From BP-133 sp040756995 (GTDB lineage: Bacteria; Actinomycetota; Acidimicrobiia; IMCC26256; BP-133): a stretch of 35,727 nucleotides of DNA. Every line of letters starts with the position of its first letter. The first letter of the stretch is position 1. Under the pieces are notes generated by a model that did no database searches, was not told the DNA's origin, and saw nothing but the letters and a program-made list of their open reading frames with translations. Below are positions 17,971 through 25,854 of this stretch, in pieces. The stretch is from contig JBFLYK010000066.1 of the NCBI GenBank assembly GCA_040756995.1, positions 1-35,727 of the forward strand, in the 5' to 3' direction. A program made the translations under genes and the position numbers.

Positions 17971-17996
17971 TGCGAATTCCGCGGGAGAGCTGTCAA
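17967..17996 (-). promoter_or_regulatory. Promoter of the MaoC/acyl-CoA dehydrogenase operon
   Basis: On the minus strand TTGACA (17996-17991) is followed after 18 bases by CATAAT (17972-17967). The operator overlaps the -10 box, the usual geometry for repression. The transcript would run leftward through repeat A and the CaiB remnant into MaoC, giving a leader of about 570 nt. Confidence 0.6.
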
Positions 17997-18040
17997 GGAC
18001 GCCGCGGTGTTCAAGCCACGCCCGGACCGTCCTTCACGCT

Positions 18041-18069
18041 TTGACACGACCGGCACGGCGCGAGACATT
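18041..18069 (+). promoter_or_regulatory. Probable promoter of the TetR gene
   Basis: TTGACA (18041-18046), 17 bases, then GACATT (18064-18069) lie about 35 bp before the TetR start. The -35 is perfect and the -10 weak. The 22-bp operator is about 70 bp upstream of this -35, so direct autorepression is less certain than repression of the leftward operon. Confidence 0.4.
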
Positions 18070-18102
18070 GACTGTCACGACAAAGATGGAGGCGGACGGC
18101 TC

Positions 18103-18810
18103 ATGTCTGGAACTCAGCACTCTCGCGCTTCAAGCGGCGAGCGCTCCCGGCCGAGGAGAAGCCCCGGTCGCCCCGTCCAGGCAGACGTCGAACGGACCAG
18201 GCGCATCATCCTGAACGCCGCGACGGCGATTTTCTCCGCTCGCGGGTACGGCGGAACCACCCTGCGCGAGATCGCCGACGCCTCCGACCTCACTGTCGGA
18301 ACGTTGCACCATCACTTCCCGACCAAGCAGGAACTCTACGAGGCGGCGTTCGAGGACGCCGCCGCGGAAATCTACAAGGGTTTTTTGGAGTTGGTGCGGA
18401 GCCACTGCGGGCTGGCGTCCCGCCTGCGCGCGCTGCTGCACGCAATCCTGGATCCCTCCGAGGTCGATCGTCAGCGGCTGAACGTGATCCTGCGCGGCTG
18501 GATCGATCAGAACGAAACCCACGCACCGCTGCACATGCCGGCAATCGTGGACAAGACCCTCACTCTCATGGCGGACGAGGCCGTGGAACACGGCGAGATC
18601 CGGCAAAATGACGTGCCGGTGTTGAAGGCGACCTGGCGCGCGATGGCGTGGGGCGTCATCGTCCTCAACCTCAACGGGCAAAACCAAGAAGTCGCCGCTG
18701 CAGCCGTGGACGGCCTGCTGCGCGGCTTTATCGGGTCGCTGGCCTCGGTGGACGTTCCACCGGCCCGGCCGCCTGCGCCGCGGAGCCGGGTCGCCTCCCG
18801 CTCGGCCTGA
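18103..18810 (+). CDS. TetR-family regulator of the catabolic cluster
   Basis: A 235-residue repressor. ATG 18103 is chosen because GGAGG precedes it; the frame is open to GTG 18007. After a basic N-terminal tail the helix-turn-helix is intact: RIILNAATAIFSARGYGGTT, LREIADASDLTVGTLHHHFP (about 35-73). The rest is an all-helical ligand domain ending in a Pro/Arg-rich tail. It is divergent from the MaoC operon and convergent with the ten-gene oxygenase operon, whose last stop lies only 15 bp away. Because one 22-bp palindrome overlaps the promoters of both operons, this protein probably represses both and is released by a pathway aromatic or CoA intermediate. The binding link is inferred from position. 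Confidence 0.9.
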   Translation: MSGTQHSRASSGERSRPRRSPGRPVQADVERTRRIILNAATAIFSARGYGGTTLREIADASDLTVGTLHHHFPTKQELYEAAFEDAAAEIYKGFLELVRSHCGLASRLRALLHAILDPSEVDRQRLNVILRGWIDQNETHAPLHMPAIVDKTLTLMADEAVEHGEIRQNDVPVLKATWRAMAWGVIVLNLNGQNQEVAAAAVDGLLRGFIGSLASVDVPPARPPAPRSRVASRSA

Positions 18811-18825
18811 CCCGCTCCGGTCGCG

Positions 18826-20466
18826 TCAGCCCAGTTCGCTCACGGCCTCTGTGATCAGGCGGTGCTTCGCCACCTTGCCGCTGGCCAGCCGGGGTAGCTG
18901 GTCGTCGGTTCGGAACAGGACGCGGTGAGGAACCTTGAACGACGCCACACGCTCACGGGCGAATTCTTTGACGTCGTCCTCGTCCAACGAGCCCCGGACC
19001 TCGACGAAAGCCACGGTGATCTCGCCGCGAGTTGGATGCGGCACTCCGACGACGTAGGCGTTCCGAACGTTCGGGTGGCTACGCAGAAGATGCTCGATCT
19101 CCAGCGGCGACACGTTGATTCCGCCGGACTTGATGACCTCCTTGAGCCGGGCCTTGAAAACGAACCGGCCGCCGTCGTCGAGGTGCCCGAGGTCTCCGGT
19201 GTTGAGGTACCCCTCGGAGTCGAAGAGCGTCTCGTTCTCGGGGTGTCCACCGAAGTAGCCCGGGGTGACGTGACCGCGCACCAAGAGCAGGCCTTCCTCA
19301 TTCCGCCCGAGCGGCCGCCGGGTCTGGGGATCGACGATCCGCAACTCGAAGCCGGGCAGTGGCGCACCGTTGGTGTGGAGCTTGACCTCGAGCGGATCGT
19401 CGGGCTCGTGGCCCGTCGAGTTGCCGTACGTTTCCGTCATGCCGTACGCGCCGGTCGCGTGCCGAATCCCCATCTCGACGATGGTCATCCGCTTGTACTC
19501 GGCGACCATGCCGGCGTTGCCCTTCTCCAGGGTCGCGACCTTCTTGCGGGAAAACGAGGGATGCTCGAGAATTGCCTGCGACATGTTGCCGGCACCGGCC
19601 CCGTAGTACACCGTCGCACGCGTGGCGGAGATCGTCTCGATGGCGCGGCCTGCTTCGAAGTAGTCCTGCAGCACGAGCACGGCGCGATGCGTCAGGGTGG
19701 CGGGTAAAGCGTTGCACGCTCCCAGTCCGTAGAACAGCGGCCCTCCGAGCCACACCCGGTCGTCCGGGCCGATCCAGCGGCGTTCGCCGATGTCGAACCC
19801 GTTCTCGATCAATGGCCCGTGGCGCAGCTGCACACCTTTCGGCTCCGAGGTACTGCCCGAGGTGTACAGCAGCAGGGCCACGTCTGCTGGCGACGTGGCA
19901 TCTGCGGCCGTGTGGAACTCGGCGTCCGTCACGCCGGTGCCGCCCTTCAGGATGTCGTCCCACGACAGGCCGGGTGCTCCCGAGCCGGTGAACGCCAACG
20001 TGGTCAGCTGCGGAAAGTCGGCACAAGCCAGCTCGCCGGGCTCGTGGCGCGTCGATCCCGGAATGAGCTCGCCGAAGAGTTGGCCGTAGTCCGCCTTCAG
20101 GAAGCGCTGCGTCGAGACGAGCACGCGCAGACCGCAGTGCCGAACCGTCCACGCGAGTTCCGAGCGGCGGTACCACGTGTTGAGCGGAACGGCGACCGCT
20201 CCGATCGTGGCGGCACCGAGACACACCGTCAGCCAGTCCGGCTCGTTGCCGAGCAGGGCACCAACGCGGTCGCCGCGGCGGACCCCTACGGCGAGAAGTC
20301 CTTTCGCGGCCGCAGTGATCCCGTCCCACAGCTCGGCGTATGACAGCTGATCGCCGTGGTACAGGATCGCGGTGCGCGTCGGCTCGGCCGTCGCGATCTC
20401 CTCGACCAGAGCGCCGAGCGTGCGGCTGGCCGGCCGACCGGAGACGTCAGGCGTGGTCGTCGACAC
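18826..20466 (-). CDS. AMP-forming acyl/aryl-CoA synthetase
   Basis: A 546-residue ANL-superfamily ligase that activates a carboxylic acid with ATP and CoA. Motifs are in order: P-loop YTSGSTSEPKG (201-211), GAYGMTETYG (A5), GYLNTGDLG with the conserved Asp (A7), KEVIKSGGINVSP hinge and the C-terminal catalytic lysine in LPRLASGK (Lys531). GTG 20466 lies inside the end of the upstream lyase gene (20-bp overlap). It is the last of ten co-directional genes starting at the Rieske oxygenase, so it probably makes the CoA thioester needed by the thiolase/DUF35 aldolase, or activates the initial acid. Substrate, aromatic versus aliphatic, cannot be read from sequence. Confidence 0.92.
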   Translation of the reverse strand: MSTTTPDVSGRPASRTLGALVEEIATAEPTRTAILYHGDQLSYAELWDGITAAAKGLLAVGVRRGDRVGALLGNEPDWLTVCLGAATIGAVAVPLNTWYRRSELAWTVRHCGLRVLVSTQRFLKADYGQLFGELIPGSTRHEPGELACADFPQLTTLAFTGSGAPGLSWDDILKGGTGVTDAEFHTAADATSPADVALLLYTSGSTSEPKGVQLRHGPLIENGFDIGERRWIGPDDRVWLGGPLFYGLGACNALPATLTHRAVLVLQDYFEAGRAIETISATRATVYYGAGAGNMSQAILEHPSFSRKKVATLEKGNAGMVAEYKRMTIVEMGIRHATGAYGMTETYGNSTGHEPDDPLEVKLHTNGAPLPGFELRIVDPQTRRPLGRNEEGLLLVRGHVTPGYFGGHPENETLFDSEGYLNTGDLGHLDDGGRFVFKARLKEVIKSGGINVSPLEIEHLLRSHPNVRNAYVVGVPHPTRGEITVAFVEVRGSLDEDDVKEFARERVASFKVPHRVLFRTDDQLPRLASGKVAKHRLITEAVSELG

Positions 20467-21358
20467 GTTCGGTCGTCTCTTGCTCGATCCTCCAGTAAGT
20501 CGGCATTCCGACGAGGTCCAAGACGTGCGCCCGCATCTGGCTCAGGAACTCCTCGGACTGCCCGGGCCAGCCCTCCTCGAGCAGGTGCGACCACACCGTC
20601 TGCATCCCCTGCACCACGGCCGCTAAGGTCGTGAACGGGTAGACCGCGAGGGAGAAGCCGCCGTCCTCGAGCTGACGGGTCGTCGGCACGGGACCCCGGT
20701 GGCCGCCGATCCAGACCAGCGGGGTGGCGGGGAACTCGCGCCGGGCCGTCGGGGCGTCCTCGGGTGAGAGGTCGACCACGAGGAGCATGTCGATGCCCGT
20801 CGCGACCAGGGATTCGCAGCGTTTGAGGGTGTCTGTCAGCGATTCGAGTCGCAATGCATCGGTCTTGCCGATGAGCACGAAGTCGGGGTCCGTCCGGGCG
20901 TTGATCGCCACCTGCAGCTTTTCGACCATGTCGTCGACCGGCGTGACGCAGCCTCGGCCGAGGTGGTAGTGGGCGCGCTTGGGCGCAGGCTGGTCATCGA
21001 TGTGGATCGCTGCCGCCCCGGCCCGTTCGAACTCGCGCACCGTGCGGTGCGTGTGCGCCGGGTCCCCAAACCCGGCGTTCGCGTCCACGACCAGGGGGCA
21101 GGTGACGGCGCGGCTCGCGCGCAGCGTGCAGTCGACGGCCTCCGTCATCGTGACCAGCGGTTGGCCGACCCCGAGGTGGGTGCCCATCGCGTTGCCGCCA
21201 AGGTAGATCGCGGGAAACCCCATGTCCTCGAGGATCAGCGCGGTGAAGGGGTCGCACGCGCCGGGGGCGACGACGAGCCGGTCGGGCTGAAGTAGGGACC
21301 GCAACCGGGCTCCGGCACTGCCGTGGTCTGCAGGGCGGGGACCCGTCAGGGCGGTCAT
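20447..21358 (-). CDS. Isocitrate lyase / PEP mutase superfamily C-C lyase
   Basis: A 303-residue TIM-barrel protein of the isocitrate lyase/phosphoenolpyruvate mutase superfamily, which cleaves or rearranges 2-oxo or 2-hydroxy acids with Mg2+. It shows PGACDPFTALILEDMGFPAIYLGG, the metal region VDANAGFGD (91-99), and AIHIDDQPAPKRAHY at about 117-131. In isocitrate and methylisocitrate lyases the last block carries a catalytic Cys (KRCGH-like); here it is Ala-His, so those activities are unlikely. An oxaloacetate/2-oxoacid decarboxylase or a dimethylmalate-lyase-like reaction is more probable. ATG 21358 overlaps the stop of the intradiol dioxygenase (ATGA). A role in cleaving a ring-opened diacid after intradiol cleavage is inferred. 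Confidence 0.85.
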   Translation of the reverse strand: MTALTGPRPADHGSAGARLRSLLQPDRLVVAPGACDPFTALILEDMGFPAIYLGGNAMGTHLGVGQPLVTMTEAVDCTLRASRAVTCPLVVDANAGFGDPAHTHRTVREFERAGAAAIHIDDQPAPKRAHYHLGRGCVTPVDDMVEKLQVAINARTDPDFVLIGKTDALRLESLTDTLKRCESLVATGIDMLLVVDLSPEDAPTARREFPATPLVWIGGHRGPVPTTRQLEDGGFSLAVYPFTTLAAVVQGMQTVWSHLLEEGWPGQSEEFLSQMRAHVLDLVGMPTYWRIEQETTERVDDHA

Positions 21359-22125
21359 CGCGGCGCCACCGGCACCGGGTGGAGGACGACGGAGAAGTCG
21401 AACGTCGCTACCGACCGTCTGTCGGCGTCCGGCGTGCGGGCGACCACAAGGTCGTCGCTGACCGCGCCGAGCACGTAGTCGCACGCGAGGTTCGGCGCGT
21501 CGGCCATGTACAGCTGCGTGGTCAGGACCTCCCGGGAGTCCACGAAGACCTTCACGTGGATGTGCCCCGCCCGGTAGGTCTGCCGGCCCATCGCGGCGTA
21601 CAGCTCTCCGAGAGGGTCCTGGTCGTGCTCGCGGTAATCGGCGGGCACGACCGTTGTGAAGGCATATCGGCCCTGCTCGTCGGCGTGCACGCGCCCGCGC
21701 AGGTGGGAGCCGCGCAGGTCGTAGATCCCATTCTCGTCGGCCTGCCACAGGTGCAACTCGGCGCCTGGGAGCGGTCGGCCGGAGCAGCCGTCCAGGACCC
21801 GACCGCGGACGGTCAGCACCTCGGCGTGCTCCCCGGGCGGCTGCTCGAGCAGCGAACCGTCCGGCCGCAGGGGGGCGTCCGGCCGAAAGTACGGGCCCTC
21901 CGGGTTGGGGCGGGTACCGGCGATCCGGCCTTCCACCGCCTCGACGGCGGCCATCGACAGCGTCGAGTCGAGGAGGCTGCGCATCACGCCGGCCTTGGCC
22001 GTCCGGGTCAGGTAGTCCGCCGCAACGTGCAGCTCGTCTTGGGTGATTTCGAGCTCCCGCACGAGGTCCTGCAGCAGCGGGACGATGCGGTTCCACACCA
22101 ACGAGAGTCGCTCCTGCTTATCCAT
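21355..22125 (-). CDS. Intradiol ring-cleavage dioxygenase (catechol/hydroxyquinol 1,2-dioxygenase type)
   Basis: A 256-residue Fe(III) dioxygenase that opens a catechol-type ring between its hydroxyls. An N-terminal helical dimerisation region (1-75) leads to EGPYFRPDAP and the beta-sandwich core. The four iron ligands are visible: Tyr135 in NGIYD, Tyr164 in VPADY, and His188 and His190 in RAGHIHVKV. ATG 22125 has GGAG at good spacing; TTG 22128 immediately before it is possible. It sits 3 bp after the MDR gene stop. It is somewhat shorter than catechol or hydroxyquinol dioxygenases. No muconate cycloisomerase or maleylacetate reductase of recognisable type accompanies it in the window, so the fate of the ring-opened product is open; the next gene encodes a C-C lyase. 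Confidence 0.92.
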   Translation of the reverse strand: MDKQERLSLVWNRIVPLLQDLVRELEITQDELHVAADYLTRTAKAGVMRSLLDSTLSMAAVEAVEGRIAGTRPNPEGPYFRPDAPLRPDGSLLEQPPGEHAEVLTVRGRVLDGCSGRPLPGAELHLWQADENGIYDLRGSHLRGRVHADEQGRYAFTTVVPADYREHDQDPLGELYAAMGRQTYRAGHIHVKVFVDSREVLTTQLYMADAPNLACDYVLGAVSDDLVVARTPDADRRSVATFDFSVVLHPVPVAPR

Positions 22126-22128
22126 CAA

Positions 22129-23163
22129 TCACACTCCGGCGGGCGAGTGGGCGAGAACCACGCGGCCGACGAGCGCCGCCTGTTCGACGAGCTCGTGGGC
22201 CTTGGCGACGTCGTCCAGCGGGAGAACGGTGGCGACCCGCGAGGTCAGTTGTCCCGACCGCGCGAGGGCGATGACGTCCTCGAGCTGTGTGCGGCTGACG
22301 CTGCCCACGCCGAGCAACTGGGCCCGCTTGAAGAACAGGCGCGCCGGGTTGATGCAGATCTCGGCGGTGAACAGCTGGCCGATCAGCGCGAAGCGGCCGT
22401 GTCGGGCGAGGCTGTTGTACGCCGCGTCGAACACCGGGGTGCCGACATTGTCGATGACGACGTCGACACCCTTACCCCCGGTCAGTTCCAGGACCTGGCG
22501 GGAGAAGTCCCCGTCGGCCGCTACGACGACGTCGTGGGCGCCGCCGTCGAGCAGCTCCTGCCGCTTAGACTCGGACCGGGTGTGCGCGATGACGCGCGCC
22601 CCCGACAGGCGGGCCAGCTGCATGGACGGCCAGCCGACGCCACCGGAAGCGCCGGTCACCAGCACGTCCTCGCCGAGGCGGACGGCGGCGATGTCGCGAA
22701 CGGCGTTGAGCGCCACGCCGGCGGCCGGGCCGAGTGAGCAGCTGACCTCGAACGGCACGCCGTCCGGGACCCGCACGAGGGCGTCCCAGGGCAACGCGGC
22801 GTACTCGCCGTAGCCGCCGCGGACAGGCTTGCGCGCCGAACATGTGGTCTCGCGCCCGTTCCGGCACAGTCGGCACCGCCCGCAGCTGGAGAACGCCTTC
22901 GAGCAGACGTGGTCGCCGAGCTGGTACTCGGGCGGCACCGCCGCTCCGCACTCTTCGATCAGCCCGCTGATCTCCAGGCCGATGATCAGCGGATAGGTGA
23001 CGTCGCGCCGGTAAGTCCCGTTGCGCTCGACGACGTCGCGGTAGGACACCCCGCAGTTGACGACTCGGATGAGGATATCGTCGGCACCGACCTCCGGGCG
23101 GGGCACGTCGTCGATGCGGAACACCGACGGTGGTCCCGGCTCGTAGAGGACTGCGGCTTTCAT
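22129..23163 (-). CDS. Zinc-type medium-chain dehydrogenase/reductase (MDR)
   Basis: A 344-residue MDR-family oxidoreductase. The N-terminal GroES-like domain has VNCGVSYRD with the catalytic-zinc Cys38, but the usual Gly-His-Glu is read GLEISG, so the His ligand is missing. The structural-zinc loop is complete (Cys94, 97, 100 and 108 in SSCGRCRLCRNGRETTC). The Rossmann motif VTGASGGVG prefers NADP-type quinone-reductase-like members. ATG 23163 overlaps the stop of the DUF35 gene (ATGA). It could oxidise an alcohol or reduce an enone or quinone intermediate of the pathway; direction and substrate are not evident. Loss of the catalytic His points to reductase rather than alcohol dehydrogenase function, as inference. 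Confidence 0.88.
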   Translation of the reverse strand: MKAAVLYEPGPPSVFRIDDVPRPEVGADDILIRVVNCGVSYRDVVERNGTYRRDVTYPLIIGLEISGLIEECGAAVPPEYQLGDHVCSKAFSSCGRCRLCRNGRETTCSARKPVRGGYGEYAALPWDALVRVPDGVPFEVSCSLGPAAGVALNAVRDIAAVRLGEDVLVTGASGGVGWPSMQLARLSGARVIAHTRSESKRQELLDGGAHDVVVAADGDFSRQVLELTGGKGVDVVIDNVGTPVFDAAYNSLARHGRFALIGQLFTAEICINPARLFFKRAQLLGVGSVSRTQLEDVIALARSGQLTSRVATVLPLDDVAKAHELVEQAALVGRVVLAHSPAGV

Positions 23164-23636
23164 CTGTTCTCCCTGTCGAGCGTAAAGGCAAGAAGGTGGT
23201 CACCGTCGGACCAGCGTTCCACGACAGCCCGCACGGGGTCACCAATCCGCGTGACGGCGCTCGGATCCGTGTCGGCGTCCACCAGCCGGCCGAAGATCAC
23301 CGGCCCGGCGGCCAGTTCGACCGCGACCACGACGTACGGCACGACCGGCGCGAACTCCGGCAGGAAGGCGCGGTGGTACCGCACCCAGCTGTGCACCACG
23401 CCGCGCGGGGACACGTCGTCCCAGACGTGTTTCGACGCACCGCAGTAAGGGCAGGCGGGGGCCGCCGGCCACCGGGCGCGGCTGCACTGCGAGCAGCGCT
23501 GCAGGCTCAGCCGCCCGCGGTTCATCGCGGCGAGGAACGGCTCCTCCTCCGCGGCGAAGATCGGGACCACGTCGGCCACCCGGCCCGTCCCCGGAAACGG
23601 CCGGACTTCCAAGTCGACGTCCACGTCAGTTCCCAT
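23160..23636 (-). CDS. DUF35 zinc-ribbon/OB-fold protein (thiolase/aldolase partner)
   Basis: A 158-residue protein with a rubredoxin-like zinc ribbon (Cys48, Cys51, Cys62, Cys65: CSQC and CPYC) followed by an OB-fold (VHSWVRYHRAF, VVVAVELAAGPVIFGRLVD). DUF35 proteins pair with thiolase-fold enzymes; in steroid side-chain degradation the DUF35 part of ChsH2 supports the Ltp2 aldolase. Here it overlaps the end of the thiolase-like gene by 11 bp and the start of the MDR gene by 4 bp. That is strong evidence for a thiolase-DUF35 complex. Its N-terminal 25 residues, including VRPFPGTGRV, are less typical. Confidence 0.9.
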   Translation of the reverse strand: MGTDVDVDLEVRPFPGTGRVADVVPIFAAEEEPFLAAMNRGRLSLQRCSQCSRARWPAAPACPYCGASKHVWDDVSPRGVVHSWVRYHRAFLPEFAPVVPYVVVAVELAAGPVIFGRLVDADTDPSAVTRIGDPVRAVVERWSDGDHLLAFTLDRENR

Positions 23637-24804
23637 AGAGAATCGCGTCCCCCCAGGTAGTCGCCCACAACGCGGTCTCACAGCCGGGGATCTGGCGCGG
23701 ACCGGCCTGCCCGCGGAGCTGCGCCACGATCTCCAGGGTGTGTCCCCACCCGTTTGAGTGCCCCTCGGAGAGGTGGCCACCGTTGGTGTTGACGGGGAGA
23801 CCGCCGTTTGAGGCGCCGTCAGGTTCGCCAAGAAAGTCCGCGGCCTCGCCCGGGCCACAGAAGCCGAACCGCTCCAGCGTCCAGAGTACCTGAGGGCTGA
23901 AGCCGTCGTAGCAGTAGAAGGCATCGACGTCCGCCGGGGCAAGTCCGGCCCGGCCGAAGACGGCCAGCACCTCGGCCTCGTGCGTGAAGTCGAAGATGTC
24001 GGCCTGATGGATGCCGAGTCCCGGCTGCCCGAACACGAATTCGTTGGGCCCACCCCGGACGCCCTGGAAGGAGAGCAGCCGCACTGGACGCCGCTGGAGG
24101 TCGGCGGCCCGGTCGTTCCGGGTGAGAATCACGGCGACAGCGGTGTCCACCATGACCGAGCAGTCGAGGACCCGGAGCGGCTCGACGACGTAGGGAGAGC
24201 TCGCGTACTGGTCGGCGTCGACGGGCTTTGTCAGGACCGCGAGCGGGTTGTCGGCTGCACTCGTGCGCTGACGGATGGCGACGCGGCCGAGCTTCTCCCG
24301 GTCCACGCCGTAACGGTGCAGGTAGCGCTGCAGCGAGAGACCGGCTCCTCCCATGGGAGCCGCGAGGCCGGCCCAATGGGTCTCGGCGTGCGGCCCGCCG
24401 CCTTCCCGCAGTCCTTCCGAGAAGCTCGGGAACCCGGCTGTGCCGATCTTGGGGAAGGCACTGTTGCGAAAGACCGCCAGGCACACGACGACGTCGGCCA
24501 GTCCCGCAGTCAATGCCATCGCCGCGTGCTGGAGCAAGGTGGCGGCGTAGCGACCGTGGGACCAGGTCTGCGAGGTGAACCGCGCATCGATGGCGAGCAG
24601 GCGCGCCGCGGTATCGTAGTCCAGCCCGCGCGGCGAACCGATCTGGCTCAGCAGGCCGTCGACGTCCGAGCGCATGAGGCCGGCATCGTCGAGGGCACGT
24701 TCCAGCGCCGTGTTGGCCAGGGTGGCGGCACTGGTGTCGCTGTACCTGCCGAAGCCCACGGTCCCCACCCCGACGATCGCGGTCGACCCGGCGAAGCTAC
24801 CCAC
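23626..24804 (-). CDS. Thiolase-fold protein of the SCP-x/Ltp2 (retro-aldolase) type
   Basis: A 392-residue thiolase-superfamily protein, start AIVGVGTVGFGRYS. The nucleophilic Cys of thiolases (CxSG) is absent: the corresponding stretch reads SQTWSHGRYAATL (about 78-90), with Trp and His. Instead it keeps VDAFYCYDGFSPQVL (about 293-307) and NTNGGHLSEGHSNGWGH, Tyr- and His-bearing motifs shared with Ltp2-like aldolases that cleave beta-hydroxyacyl-CoA. With the DUF35 partner encoded next door, a retro-aldol cleavage releasing a short acyl-CoA is more likely than thiolysis; this is inference from family knowledge. It overlaps the SDR gene by 8 bp and DUF35 by 11 bp. Confidence 0.88.
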   Translation of the reverse strand: MGSFAGSTAIVGVGTVGFGRYSDTSAATLANTALERALDDAGLMRSDVDGLLSQIGSPRGLDYDTAARLLAIDARFTSQTWSHGRYAATLLQHAAMALTAGLADVVVCLAVFRNSAFPKIGTAGFPSFSEGLREGGGPHAETHWAGLAAPMGGAGLSLQRYLHRYGVDREKLGRVAIRQRTSAADNPLAVLTKPVDADQYASSPYVVEPLRVLDCSVMVDTAVAVILTRNDRAADLQRRPVRLLSFQGVRGGPNEFVFGQPGLGIHQADIFDFTHEAEVLAVFGRAGLAPADVDAFYCYDGFSPQVLWTLERFGFCGPGEAADFLGEPDGASNGGLPVNTNGGHLSEGHSNGWGHTLEIVAQLRGQAGPRQIPGCETALWATTWGDAILYGN

Positions 24805-25591
24805 GGACCGCCATCCCTCCGTCCGGGTGCAAAAATGACCCGGTCATGCCGCGGGCGGCGTCGGAGGCGAGGAAGACGTAGCTGCCGGCGTGGTCCGTCG
24901 GGGTCATCGCCATCCGCAGCGGGGTGAGGGCCCGCAGGTCGTCCACGCGAGCATCTCCGCTTCCGACCCGCAGGGAGTCCATGCCGAGGCTGCGGGGGCC
25001 GCTGATGTCCGTCCCCAGCGTCCCGCCGGGGGCCACCCCGTTCACCCGGACATCCGGGGCGAGCTCGTGTCCCAGCGCGGCCACACAGCCCCGGATCGCG
25101 TACTTGGACGCCAAGTACAGCACCCCGCCTCGCCCGGGGAAGAAGCTGGAGGACGAGCCCGTCAGGATGATCGAGCCGCGGGAGTCGCGCAGGGCCGGCA
25201 GTGCCTCCTTGATCGGGACCAGTTGCCCGAGCACGTTGACCGACATGATCTCGTCGAAACCGCGGCTGAGGTCCTCGGCTGTCATGTCGCCGAGGCCCCG
25301 GCAGAAGTCGAAGATTCCCGCGCAGCAGACGACGACGTCCAGGCCCCCGAAGTTGTCCAGGCATGTCGCGACCGCGGCGGCGCAGTCGGCCGGCGAGACC
25401 GCGTCGCCGTGAACGACCAGGCCGGCCGGCGGCAGTTCACGGCGCAGCGACTCGACCTTCGCGGCGTCGCGCTCCAGGACGGCGACCGCCGCGCCCTCGT
25501 CCCGGTAGGCCGCGACCACGGCGCGCCCAATTCCGGAGCCGCCGCCGACCACCAGGGCGCGCTTGCCAGCGAGCAGGCCGCTGCCGGTCAT
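24797..25591 (-). CDS. Short-chain dehydrogenase, cis-dihydrodiol dehydrogenase-like
   Basis: A 264-residue SDR. Cofactor motif GGGSGIGRAV is at 17-26, and the acidic LERD after strand 2 indicates NAD. Catalytic residues are a Ser in TGSSSSFF, Tyr159 and Lys163 (LYLASKYA). The stretch LPALRDSRGSIILTGSSSS, RGGVLYLASKYAIRG, HELAPDVRVNGVAPGGTLGTDISGPRSLG closely follows BphB-type cis-dihydrodiol dehydrogenases, which re-aromatise the diol made by a Rieske dioxygenase. ATG 25591 overlaps the stop of the small gene upstream (ATGA). Position directly after the oxygenase subunits supports this role: it would produce the catechol used by the intradiol enzyme. Confidence 0.88.
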   Translation of the reverse strand: MTGSGLLAGKRALVVGGGSGIGRAVVAAYRDEGAAVAVLERDAAKVESLRRELPPAGLVVHGDAVSPADCAAAVATCLDNFGGLDVVVCCAGIFDFCRGLGDMTAEDLSRGFDEIMSVNVLGQLVPIKEALPALRDSRGSIILTGSSSSFFPGRGGVLYLASKYAIRGCVAALGHELAPDVRVNGVAPGGTLGTDISGPRSLGMDSLRVGSGDARVDDLRALTPLRMAMTPTDHAGSYVFLASDAARGMTGSFLHPDGGMAVRG

Positions 25592-25839
25592 TCGTCCCTG
25601 TCCACCGGCCCGAACGGGTTCGCGAGGAAGGTGGAGAAGGTCTCCGCCGACTGCCACGTCAGGCTCTCGCATTCCAGCGGGCAGAGCAGAATCTCCCGAT
25701 TGAGCTTGGGTGAGCTGATCCGGATGCGCTCGCCATTGCGGGTACGCACCTTCGATACCACCACGCTCGCGAATTCGTTGGCGATCGAGAACGAAGCCTC
25801 CGTCACGTCATGGTCGTCCGGAGGCGGCAGCTGCGTCAT
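25588..25839 (-). CDS. Small protein of unknown function in the oxygenase operon
   Basis: An 83-residue acidic protein (MTQLPPPDDHDVTEASFSI..., ending NPFGPVDRDE) between the oxygenase beta gene and the diol dehydrogenase. It starts 15 bp after the beta stop and overlaps the dehydrogenase start by 4 bp, so it is almost certainly translated. It has two Cys in one short segment (LLCPLECES) and no Rieske, ferredoxin or membrane motif. The pattern VVVSKVRTRNGERIRISSP, then REILLCPLECESL suggests a small beta-rich fold. Function unknown; an accessory subunit or stabilising factor of the oxygenase is possible by position only. It is not a ferredoxin: there are too few Cys. Confidence 0.75.
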   Translation of the reverse strand: MTQLPPPDDHDVTEASFSIANEFASVVVSKVRTRNGERIRISSPKLNREILLCPLECESLTWQSAETFSTFLANPFGPVDRDE

Positions 25840-25854
25840 GACGAGTCTCCGATA

